Origin: Orychophragmus violaceus
Taxonomy: Eukaryota > Streptophyta > Magnoliopsida > Brassicales > Brassicaceae
DNA: 64,000 nucleotides
Assembly (NCBI GenBank): GCA_030180135.1
Contig: CM058232.1
Span: 72,222,016-72,286,015, forward strand
Direction of reading: 5' to 3'
Shown here: in pieces, positions 19,797 to 30,011 of the stretch
How positions within the stretch are numbered: position 1 is the stretch's first letter
Layout of the letters: every line of letters begins with the position of its first letter
The notes under the pieces: generated by a model
Databases searched by the model: none
What the model saw: the letters and a program-made list of their open reading frames with translations, nothing else
Told to the model about the DNA's origin: nothing
Position numbers and translations under genes: made by a program

Positions 19797-22583
19797 TGTA
19801 AAGCCCCGACCCGGTCTTCCTAGGCCGCGGTCGATGCGTCACAGTGGTCAGGCCATTACCAGGCCTGAACCTTCCTAGACTCCGTCCTAGTTAAATTTTT
19901 ACTTCTACGACAAGTATTCATCGGATCCTTCTATTGACTCCTAGTCATAGGTCCTTCATACTTAACTTTACGCAGCGGAAATCCTTACTTAACCTTTATA
20001 TCGTTCTTCTAAAGAACGATCCATCCGTGAACCTCCTACGAACTTATTTAGTTCGTTAAAAATCTTTCGAGGTTCCAATCCTAATTTAACCATTCTAACA
20101 ACTTAAGTCTCCCACTTAGATTTTTCTGTTCACCTATTTCGTTCTAATAATCCCTTAGATCAATCGAGTACGTGAACTTCTACCTTAGCCTTTTAGGTGA
20201 AGTGGGTAAGAAGCTAGTTCTACGTCCAACTGATCTCTTCCGTTTATCAAACCCTTGGAACATATCCCTCTTGTACCTAGTCATTCAACCAACCAACCCC
20301 ACATGACTAAGTACAAGCGAGATCTTCGAGTTCCCTCCTTGGTCAGCTCACCGTCCATCTAGCAAACCTGCATCTTGATTACTCCAACCGTTGCTCCATT
20401 CCCAAGCTCGATACATGCATCCAAAAATACTTAAACAATCCTTGGCAAGGATTAGTTAGATAAACCAGCATCTTATGATGCCATTAAAACACTTATAATT
20501 CCCTTAACTTAATCACAATCATATTATACCATTAAGCCTTAATTCCGTAATATGTTGCCATCGAATAGAACTATGGCCGGCCATATCCTTTACCGGACCA
20601 TAGTCGCGGCCGGTTCATCCTTTGGCATCCGACCTTAAGTATCTAACCACGAACGCTACGCGTCCTTAACGCGGCCGTCCGGTCGCATCTCTTCGGGTCA
20701 CTGGTATCGCCCGTATGTACCGCACCTTGTTACCATAAGGTCGTCCGGCTTGATCCATACGTCCACCCGTAAGGACGGTTTTCCCATCCCATACGGCCTT
20801 CCGTGTAGGCGACACACATACCGCGATCCACGAACGGATGCAACCGTTCGTTCGTACCCGTTTATCCTCGATCCGCCCAAGCCTTAACCGCGATCAGCGA
20901 CTGCTAGACCGTCCATGCGATCCCGCCGATCTATGGTACGGTTTTACCGCACGCGACCCAATCCGGTTAAGTCCATAAGCGACCGCGATCACACCCAGCC
21001 TTGCCCCACCGGCCTTAGCTAAATGCGACCGTTAGACTTGGGGTTCTAAACCGCATACACCCTAACAAGTATATGCAATACTGACCGTATCAAGTAGAAG
21101 AGAAATGATCGCTTGGCCGTGAGTCCATTGATTGCATGGCCAAGCCATGATCAGTGACCGGCTGCGAGTCACTAACGCACCTTGGGGGTCGCGGTTGACT
21201 TTCCCAGTTCCTTTGAAGCGGTTGGATCCATGGTTTCTGATCCAATTCCTCTCTTGAACCACTAACTTAAACCGCCTAGAATCCTTGTAGAAACCGGTCA
21301 TGAAAACCTTTCTCGATCTTCCTCTTAAACCTTGCGATTCCTTTTGAATCATGACTGGTCTTTTCCTGTGCTTCCAAGCGTGATAAAGGAGAGAGAGAGA
21401 GAGGTGTGAGAGACGTGTAGAGATGTGTGAGAAACAGCCTCCTTGTTCCTCTTTTGTACTGCCCCTATATCTCTCATGATCCACCGGCCATTCCTCTAGA
21501 AGGATTCCGGCCAAACCCTTTGATTCATGACCCAAGGCCTCACGGTTTTGATTAAGAATCTCTGGTTATTCTCTTGTATTTCCTTGCATGTCTGGTCATG
21601 CCTAGCCTTGCCCTAAAACCGCTAGCAATCCATCCTGATACACTGCCCTCAAAGTCCTCTAGATTACCGATAATTCCTTTCTAAAAGTTCAGCCAACCCA
21701 CCCATTCCTCTCTTAAGCCCACGGTTTATTGAATGTACTAGGGACTTCCTTATGTTTGTAGATGAGTCTCCAGGCGTGTGTGGATGTCTGGAAACCGCCA
21801 ATGGTTCCTCTCCCAATCCACCAACAACTCCTTGTAAAACCGGTCCAAAACCCTTTTGTGGATTCCGACTGGTTCCTCCTTCTTTCCCTTCAACCAATTG
21901 CGGTTCTTCTTGGATATATTCTGGGAAATCATCCCCTGGATATGTATGTCTGTAGACATGTTCAAGTCGTGGGTTTTGATCCCCAAAGGAATGCCCCAAC
22001 TGCCCTAGAATCTGCCGATAACCCTTTGCAGATTCTAGCCCGGAAACCTTGCTCTTTTCCTATGAAGCCTCAACGGTTTTTCCCTCATATTTTCTGGGTT
22101 TCTTTATCTGTTTTATGGCGTGATTATGTGTAAGGATGGATCCCAGATTCGTCCTTCATCTTCCCTTTTAAAGGCCATCTCCAAAAACTGCCCATTAAGC
22201 GAAAGGGTGCCAATGGTTGGTGAATGGGTGCCAACCACTTGTGCCCCTTGGCTGGTAACCGCCCAACCACCCAGCTAGTGTCACTAGCTGACCAGCTGAC
22301 CCAAGAGGTGAACACTAGGACCAGATGAGTTGAGCTGATCGCCAGCTGACCCAGCTGACCAGCTGGACTGTTCAGCTCGTTCCAGCTGAACACTCTTGGT
22401 TCAGCTCGTTTGAGCTGAACACTTTCTGCCCAGCTTGATTGAGCTCCTTTCTTACTGACTTTAGCCACTTCTTGACCTTAGAAAACTCATACTTGACCCC
22501 TTATATGGATGGTTAAACGTTTTGGTCCCATGCCCCAATCCCCCGATCCTTCTAGGGTCGGTTCCCGGGATATGGATGTTACA
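19797..22583 (-). repeat. 5' LTR (in - sense) of the pol-less Gypsy element
   Basis: 2787 bp. About 1-1.5% base differences from the other LTR by eye, plus the ~150-bp segment at about 21515-21665 missing from the other copy. Confidence 0.9.
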
Positions 22584-22588
22584 AGAGG

Positions 22589-22817
22589 GAGGGGGAAAGA
22601 AAAGGAAAAAAAAAGAATAAAAAAGAATGATAGTTAGGAAAAAGTGGGAAACTATCCATCGAGAGAGTTAGTCACAGATAGGTTATCGGAGGGGAGGGAT
22701 AAAATTGTCTTTATTCCGGTGGGACTTACAAAAAAAGATACAAGATTGCAAGTGATTTTAGAAAGATACAAAACTGCACTAAAAAAATTAAAAACATACA
22801 ACCTGTGCAATTCACCC
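22589..22817 (-). repeat. Right MULE TIR, outer part
   Basis: Reverse complement begins GGGTGAATTGCACAGG and continues with ACTTGCAATCTTGTATC and GTCCCACCGGAATAA, matching the outer half of the left TIR. Separated from its inner half by the 7.1-kb LTR element. Confidence 0.78.
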
Positions 22818-22826
22818 CTAAACCAA

Positions 22827-25004
22827 TCATAGTATAGCCTTCCTCCATGTATGTGTCCACCTGTTCTAAAAAACACTACTCTAGAAACCTAATCGTTCAG
22901 TACCATCTCCAGCCCTTTTGTCGATTTCTCTTTCTCTTCCTCAGGCGAAATCAAAGCGATTTCCTCGACCGATGAACCTACGGTCGACACCCGTGAATTC
23001 ACCGCCGATAATCGCAACCAGCGAGGGCTTACAAACCGTCGTCCAGGATTCATCGGTCTTTGGAGAAAATATATGAAACCCCTTCGTTGCAATCTTCATA
23101 TTCTGGGGGTTTGCGTCTCGTCGACCACCCTCGAAGCTTACCCGCCGGTTTTACCATCTGCATGCCACGCATCAGGTAACTATCTGACCATTTATCTTCG
23201 GAATGGCACTTATGTCTCCTCAAATCTTTGCGTGTTTTTTTCTTCCTTAGATCCGAGAACCCATTCAGGCATCTCCTCATATCCCTTAGATTTTGTGCTT
23301 ATCCGACCACCGTCGCATCTTTCGACCAGATTTCATCAGGTGCATGTCAAATTCAGGTACTCGATCTGAACTTTTGCCTTCCGATTCTCATGTTCTCCTT
23401 CCAAACAAACTTATTTTGTGTCTTCTTCTATGCAATTCAGTTCATTGACCGCTTCTTCTACTAAGAGGAATAGTGTCCTCGGCTCTGTGAGTGGTTATCG
23501 ACATGGCTACCAGACTCGATTAGGGTGCTTATAGCGCCGCCAAGACATCATTTACGCGTTTGCGCCGTCCGACAAATACCATATACCGGTACCTACTGGG
23601 TTTGGTGGATCAATCACCCCGCGAAGAGGCGAGTCCTTTTATATTTCTTTTCCCTCAATTTTCTAGCTTCATGTATAAAATTGTTCTCGAGTACAATATT
23701 GAGCTACTGTTTTGCTTGCTGCGTGGACCCAAGCTTTCTTCTAGGTGGACAATGTGTTGTGATTGCCTTGAACGGAATAAAATACCCTTCACAGTGAGAG
23801 TAAGGTCATTAATTCATATCTCTCATCTCAAGATATGTTTAGCTTAAGCACAAAATGGTTTCTTAACTCTCTCTGATCTTTTAACATGTAATCGTGCTGC
23901 CACTACGGTCGTTAGTGACATCTGCAGATTCAGCTCAATGACCAAGACGATCGGTTAAAAATGTCATTTCATATTTTCCTATTTCGAGTTTTGCTTGCTT
24001 GTTTAGGATAGAGTACTCGTTCAAGGGCTTAAGTGTCGATTGAGGTTCGCTCTTTGTTTCCTACACTTATTTTGTGTAAATTGCTTGTGCTAAAGACTGG
24101 TTGATAGTTACAATCGTACCGCATCTGAAGCTGGTTGTTTGTGCTCATTCTCAGGCCAAGAGATTACAATACTTAAATTTATAATGATAAATCACCCTTT
24201 GCCATGAGAATCAGGTCTCCTATCTAAACTTCTCATCCCAGCTATGCTTATTCTCAACTTATCTTTATCAACAAATGGTTTACTAACTCTTTCACATGTT
24301 GTACCAGGTAATGACCATGCGTCTAGGCTCGTCAGTGGCATCCGCAGACTCTGAAAACTGGTCCAGTTCTTTGATATTCCTTTAATAATGAATGTAAACT
24401 TAGGAGAATTTAGTTTGATATATGTGTTGAATAGAATATTTTGCTTACAAGGGAATCTTAATTTTTTTTAATCCACTTATTTTCATTATTTATGTAGGTT
24501 TTATAATCTGCTCTTTTTCGTTGCAAGTTTCAATGATCACCCGTTAACACAGTCCAAACGTTCATGATGGTTCTCACGGCAACAATACTATCTCATGCTA
24601 TCTACCACTAAGGTAGTATGATTTAAACATTTGCCCTTATATGTTCTTTCTTCCATTTTGTTTTTACACAAAACTAACATTTTTCATTCTTTTTTCACAG
24701 ATTGTATTCCTAAGAATAATCAACAGAGCTGTCAAGAATACACAAATAGGCCCTCATGCTTCGACCAATCTAACAATTACTCGGAACTCAGGTATTTATC
24801 ATTGCAAATTATTAATGCATATTATAAACTGCAAGTCAATAGATCATTACAAACCAGGTACATAATTGTAGCATATTTAAAAGCCCTACTGAGTTATCAA
24901 AATTAGACCTAGAAGCAAATGTGGTAAGATAAATTAAAAACATTCTAATAGGATATCAAGCTTAGACCTACAACCAAATGTGGTAATATAAGCTTTAAAA
25001 AAAC
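22827..25004. other. Non-coding stretch with two diverged duplicate blocks
   Basis: No supported gene. Blocks at about 23795-23945 and 24195-24365 are recognisably related (AAATGGTTT(A/C)(T/C)TAACTCT, a GTAATC/ACC...TGC segment, GTCGTTAGTGACATCTGCAGA against GTCAGTGGCATCCGCAGACT). Several short ORFs near 23050-23850 have no recognisable domains. The stretch may be the 5' part of the old Helitron that carries the RPA1-like gene, but I found no terminus. Confidence 0.45.
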
Positions 25005-25658
25005 TTAACCATAATTCATATAATCAATGAATTGGTAAATTTCTTTGTAGACGAGACAATCATCGCACACCTCATCATAGTCCCCAAGCTCGCAACCATC
25101 CCCAATCTCCATGATAGCTAGCAATATCTCATACTTCCGGTATTTCCTAACACTCAGTTCAAGTATGACCGACCGGCAATTTCCTTGGCACAATTTTACT
25201 GCTTGCAACCCTTTCTCTTTCCATAACTGCTTGATGTAGTTCGAACCTTCAGAGAGTTGATTCTCATTGATAAGAAACATGCCATATAAATACATTGCTT
25301 CAGGATGCTTAGCGTCTGCTGCACTCTTAAGTTTCCTTGCTCATGTTATTGTATCCTTAAGGAAGTAGTAATCAATAAGGCCACATAAGAATAAAGCATG
25401 CACATTCCCATGCTTAGCACACTCATAAAGCTTATCTGCATTTTCAGGGATCATCCTCTCCAATGGAAGGGGGAAAGTCTGGTCGAGTCGGATATTCTTC
25501 AAAACAACAGGATATTTGGCAGGCTCACGAAATTTCTTGGAAGCGAAAATGCAATCAACCAGACCAAGGTGAGAAACTTCTCCTACTTTGCTTACAATAG
25601 TGGCTAAGAGGTCATTGTGTAGGTCGGTTAATTTCAATGAAAAATCTGGTTTTTTCAT
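25005..25658 (-). pseudogene. F-box-like protein of the At2g35280 type, one in-frame stop
   Basis: Reading on the - strand from ATG at 25658, one continuous 218-codon frame with a single TGA at 25341-25343. The N-terminal segment LKLTDLHNDLLATIVSKVGE is an F-box-like helix pair. It is followed by the family block ENADKLYECAKHGNVHALFL, CGLIDYYFLKD, then after the stop ARKLKSAADAKHPEAMYLYG, and a Cys-rich C-terminal part with GDYDEVCDDCLVYKEIYQFI. F-box proteins of this small Brassicaceae family are presumed SCF substrate adaptors; the Sel1/ANK-like middle would bind targets. Apart from the TGA the frame is open, so it is a recent pseudogene or a truncated 105-aa product. It lies upstream of, and opposite to, the RPA1-like pseudogene. 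Confidence 0.7.
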
Positions 25659-26214
25659 GATTGTTTCAGTAGATTTAGAGAGAATGATGAAATTTTAACT
25701 GGATATTGCCTGCTATTTATATACAATAAGTGTATTGATAAGGAGTCTAACTGTCGAATGTCACTTAGTCAAATGGTTCATATAATGCATTTGGAAAATG
25801 TCAAAATTGGACTGAGGTTTGACCATCGCATAGAGAATAGAAACCTTCTAACTATCTCACTCTTTGTCTCTTGGTCTCAACATAAATAGCTTTCAACTTG
25901 CATATTTAAATGCTTTTAAATTTTCAATAAACATAATTACTATTGAATTTTGGAATTTTTCTATCTTTTCGTGCTTTCTTTAAATGTAGTTGAACACAAA
26001 ATAAAAATAAATGTTAATCGTTTAATTATATAGACTCTATAAATAGTTATCATTAGTCACGTTACACTTCTTATTCATGCTCTTCCAGTTTCAAAGTTAT
26101 GTTTATAACTCCTTTTCACTTTGTTTGATTATCTTTTGATGCTTCAATTTTATACCATGTATAATGTACTAACAGTTTATACTACTAAATCAATGCGCAA
26201 CTTGATACGAAAAG
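25659..26214. other. AT-rich spacer between divergent genes
   Basis: 555 bp between the start of the - strand F-box-like frame and the start of the + strand RPA1-like frame, so it would contain both promoters. No element could be assigned with confidence. Confidence 0.4.
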
Positions 26215-28731
26215 ATGGCCTCTGTACAGCTGGAAAAGGAGAATGTTGCCAAATATCATTTTGTCAATACTCCCAACACTGATGGAGCCTCCGACTCAAA
26301 GGTTCTTCCCTCACCTTACACACTACAAGAAATCTTATATGCAAATAACGTAAAGAGAATGAATCCTTTAATGGTTTTGAGTAATTTCACAAGTATTAAT
26401 GTCTCGTGTTTTAAATCAAGCATTGTCCATATACAATTAGCATTCTGAATTTTAGTCAAAGAGTTTACTATTCATTAAGATAGCTGTTTTGTTGTGCAAC
26501 TGAGACTATGATACTAACTGCAACATGTCTTCTTTCACGAGGCAAAAATGCAGACATCATCACTTGTTGCTAACAAGAAGAAATTGGCTGCTCTACTACC
26601 ATGTCAGACTCCATTGGAGAAGCTTGTACCAGGGAAGAACAAAGAGAGTATTGTTGTCCGTATTTTACGGATGTGGGAAGCAAGAAACTTCAAACATAAC
26701 GGAGCTCTAATGAGCATGGATATGCTCCTCCTAGATGAATATGTAAGTTACACCTACTATTTTCAATAGTCTTGCCCACTTCCAACTATATGTATACGGT
26801 TCATTAACTTAATTATGCTATGGTGCAGGAAAGATTGATTCAAGCGTCAATCTACTACAGGAGAATTCCCACGTTCAAAGATTTCCTTGCTGAAGGAAAT
26901 ATCTACCTAATCAATGATTTTGAAGTCGTGCCAAGCTACGGCCACTACAAGGTCACTGATCACCAATTCACCATCCGGTTTACAGACACCACCAAATTCA
27001 TTGACGTTGCTGAGGAGGTTTGTTCTATCAAGCGGGAAAAATTCGGAACTCAAAGTTACTCTGAGTTCCGGAGTTTGGCAGGGACAAACATACACTTGCT
27101 AGGTAACTATTTCGAACACAATTTTGTCAGCAGTAATATCCCCAGTTTGTTATTCCCGTAGCTTACCCAACATGTTAATTTTAATGCAGATGTCGTCGGC
27201 CAAATCCTGTATATCAACGGATCCCACCTGGATGACTCAACCTCCAAACAGAAAATTATGTTGCTTCTCCAGCTTGAAGAGTAAGTTACCTTATCTCATA
27301 TCGAGATTCATACTTTCCCTCAAAATATTTTTCTAAAACTAACTTAGATAAGTCATTTGACATTATAGCAACTCAACCATTCGTCTAACCCTTTGGGATG
27401 AACAAGCTTCCGAATTCCGTCAACAATTCCAACAGATAAACCGGTCTTGCGCTGTGATTGTTGGGACATGTCTAAATCCCAAAATGTTTGCAAGTAATCA
27501 AGTATTGAAAGCTTCCTTGAATTCTTTTCAACTCTAAACCATGATCTGACCAGCTGTTAATCCTTATAGGAAAGCTGTATTTGAACTCGAGTGGAGCAAC
27601 AAAGGTTTTCATCAATCACGAACTGGAGATTGTGAAAGACTTTATGAAAAGGCCAGTTACCACATGAATATTTTCTTATCTTATTTCCACTGCTTAATAT
27701 ATATACGACTAAATCGATTTATAACAAACGAAAATTCAGGATGGGCTTAGAAGCAAAGAGTTCAGCTAAAAAAATAGTCGAAAGTGATACTGTTGTGCCC
27801 GCTCTAGAGAGTTTTACTATCCAACAGATTTTTGACTATATCTCAAGCGGAGTTAACCAGGAAAAGGAGGTGATTTGTCTTGCAAAGATAACTGACATCA
27901 ACAGCTGTAATGGATGGAAATATTTGTCGTGCGCCACATGCTCCAAAAAGCTGGGATGATTAGAGACAACTCTGATCTGCAACCACTGTAACACAAGCAC
28001 TACCATTGGAGTTGGAAGGTATTTTGTATATCTCATACACTTTAAAAATTTCATTCGTTTTACATAATTCATAAACATTATAGTGACATATCTCTTAATG
28101 ACCAGATTCAGGGTGGAGTTGATCGTCCAGAGTGATGAGAGGACCACTACTTTCGTCATGTTTGACCGGGATGTCAGAAAAATCACACAAACCTCAACTG
28201 AAGAACTTACACAGGCACATGTAACTTATATTTCTTTAACTCTCTCTTCTTTATGAAATGATTGGAAAGCGGATGATTTACATGTTTATAATATTATCCA
28301 ATTTTTTTTACATCAGCACCCTGAAGTGACAAGCTCGGACCAGCAGATGTTCCAAATTGTATCCTTGAAATGATTGGACAGAGAATGGCTTTCCAGGTGA
28401 AAATCACAAATTACAACTTCCAGACATCTGCACAGGCTTTTACAGTGACTAAGGTCATCCCACCAACATTGTTTAAAGAGTTGGTGTCGAATCTCAAGAT
28501 CATTAAGGTAATTAATAATATCCAATGATCCAATCAAATTGTTTTAAAGTCCCATATTAACTTAAAGAATGAACACAGGCTATGGAGAACATCAAGACAG
28601 GAGATGGTAAAATACTGTCTACTTTCCAGACACAAGTGGGAAAAAAGAAATGTGAAAATCAAGATTCTGTAGAGCCTGAAAATGAAGTTGAACCAGTCAA
28701 AAAAGAAGCCAAGAAGATGCGAGTCAACTAA
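26215..28731 (+). pseudogene. RPA1 (replication factor A large subunit)-like gene, probably of Helitron origin, disrupted
   Basis: About ten exon-like blocks with GT..AG borders: 26215-~26316, 26548-26742, 26829-27102, 27190-27280, 27369-27493, 27570-~27653, 27740-28018, 28106-~28217, 28317-28507, 28579-28731. The N-terminal OB fold reads LPCQTPLEKLVPGKNKESIV, VRILRMWEARNF and IPTFKDFLAEGNIYLINDFE. A second OB fold contains DVVGQILYINGS and STIRLTLWDEQASEFRQQF. The C-terminal part has ICLAKITDINSCNGWKYLSC ATC, CNHC (the RPA C4 zinc ribbon) and FRVELIVQSDERTTTFVMFD. A TGA at about 27957 falls inside the zinc ribbon, and a frame change occurs in the 28317-28507 exon. RPA1-like proteins bind ssDNA; in plant Helitrons such a gene accompanies the Rep-helicase. 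A Helitron RepHel remnant follows in the same orientation. Confidence 0.75.
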
Positions 28732-29798
28732 CATCTGGAGGTTGAAGTCTTGGAAAGAAACCTAATATTATTTTAACCACAAACCTCTAGGACTCAATCC
28801 TTTTCTAAATCTATTCCACAGCTATATCAACAAACTTTTTTGTTTTATTATGTTATTCATGCGTTTCATTTATCAATAAGTTAGGCTGATTCCAGTCTTT
28901 CATCAATAAAATAAATATTTTATTAGAATGGTTAAATGAATTTGGCTTTAAATATGCATATATAGTATGTGTTATACCACTAATTTGTCATGACCTTCAT
29001 GACCATGAATATCAAAAAGACTTCTTTTGTTCGCCTACACTGATTGGAAGTTACCTATTCTGATGGAGAGAAGAGCAAAACCTTAGTGCTTTTGACCAAC
29101 ATTTAAAATACCAACTTGATTAGATAATCAGAAACCTCAAATAGAAGACGACCATAATCAAAGCTTCCTTAACCTATCTAAAACAAAACCAAAAAGAAAT
29201 TAGAGCATGTGTGTTAGTAAAGCATGAAAACCAGAAATGGGACATTTTGAAACTAAGTGTTCCTCATCTTAACTGTGATGCAAGATCATTGACCATGTAA
29301 TACAAAGTAGATTAGTAATTATTGGAAAACAATGTTAAGTTTTTCCTCATCTTGACCACTAAAAAAATGTCCCATTCGAATGAAATCAAGCTTTCAGAAC
29401 AAATATTTGTTTTCAAATTGTAATGAACCTCTTATTGTTTAGTCAGATAAATTTGGTTTTCGATTACAAAGCATGAAAAAAACCATAATTATAAAACTTT
29501 AAACTGAAACACTTTACTGCATCATTTAATGGTTGATAACTTTGATAACGTTTCATTGAACGTCTAAGAAACTAAAGCGAATTTCCCTTATTCCAAACGT
29601 CAACTATTATTAACAGAAATTATGATTATCACAAATCTCCATTGTTACTCAGGACACTAACATCTTCTCCTCAACTTCTTTTGATACTAATCATCATCAC
29701 TAAACAAATCGATTTTAATCTCCATTCACACCGTGTTTCATTACATCTGGTACACTATAATTGTGAACTAATAAGGAGATAGATTTCGATATTTCCAG
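28732..29798. other. AT-rich spacer, no gene seen
   Basis: 1.07 kb between the RPA1-like stop and the first RepHel-like exon. No coding or repeat structure recognised. Plausibly the promoter region of the Helitron Rep-helicase gene. Confidence 0.4.
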
Positions 29799-29880
29799 AT
29801 GGAAACATCAAGGAAAGAATCTCAGAAAAAAGCAAGGCAATAAAGAATGAAGAAAATTCAAAAGTTTCATCCACAGATTT
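29799..29880 (+). pseudogene. Possible first exon of Helitron RepHel gene
   Basis: ATG at 29799 reads METSRKESQKKARQ, a TAA, then RMKKIQKFHPQISG, ending near a GG|GTATGA donor-like site. Basic, Lys/Arg/Ser-rich N-termini precede the Helitron_like_N domain in plant elements. The assignment rests mainly on position and orientation upstream of the clearer exon at 33400. Confidence 0.4.
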
Positions 29881-30011
29881 CGGGTATGATGTTCAAAATT
29901 ATTTTAAGTCATGTAGTATTTTTTATTTAAGAACAAGTCTGTCTTAAAAATGGCTATACTAATTTGTGATCTCAAATATCCATTCGAACAGAGACAAAAA
30001 AACTTGCAGGT

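Larger units (their letters stand above)
15480..22583 (-). mobile_element. Pol-less Gypsy-type LTR element (LARD-like), - strand
   Basis: Two large LTRs (15480-18142 and 19797-22583) surround only 1654 bp of internal DNA. On the - strand the LTR is TGTAAC...CTTTACA. The primer site TGGTATCAGAGC (Met-tRNA) lies 3 bp inside the right LTR, and the purine tract GGTGGGGGAGACT adjoins the left LTR. TSD is AGAGG (15475-15479 and 22584-22588). LTR ends and PPT recall Del/Tekay chromoviruses, but no gag, RT, integrase or chromodomain is readable, so it is non-autonomous. It is inserted inside the right TIR of the MULE. Confidence 0.9.
14157..22817. mobile_element. MULE-like DNA transposon with long TIRs, no transposase
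   Basis: The left end (from 14157) and the reverse complement of the right end (from 22817) align over a few hundred bases. Shared blocks include ATTGCAC near the tip, ACTTGCAATCTTGTATC, GTCCCACCGGAATAA, GAGGTTTCCGGC and TCGTGGATACTACCAC. Flanks carry a 9-bp near-perfect duplication (TTAAACCAA at 14148-14156, CTAAACCAA at 22818-22826), the usual MULE target size. Without the LTR element inserted at 15480 the MULE is only about 1.55 kb, so it is non-autonomous. No MURA-type transposase is present. Confidence 0.8.

Noticed and set aside
16326..22468. Many 60-157 codon frames on both strands
   Set aside because: They occur in duplicate because they lie in the two LTRs of the pol-less element. 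None has a conserved domain, and several are overlapping frames of the same DNA.
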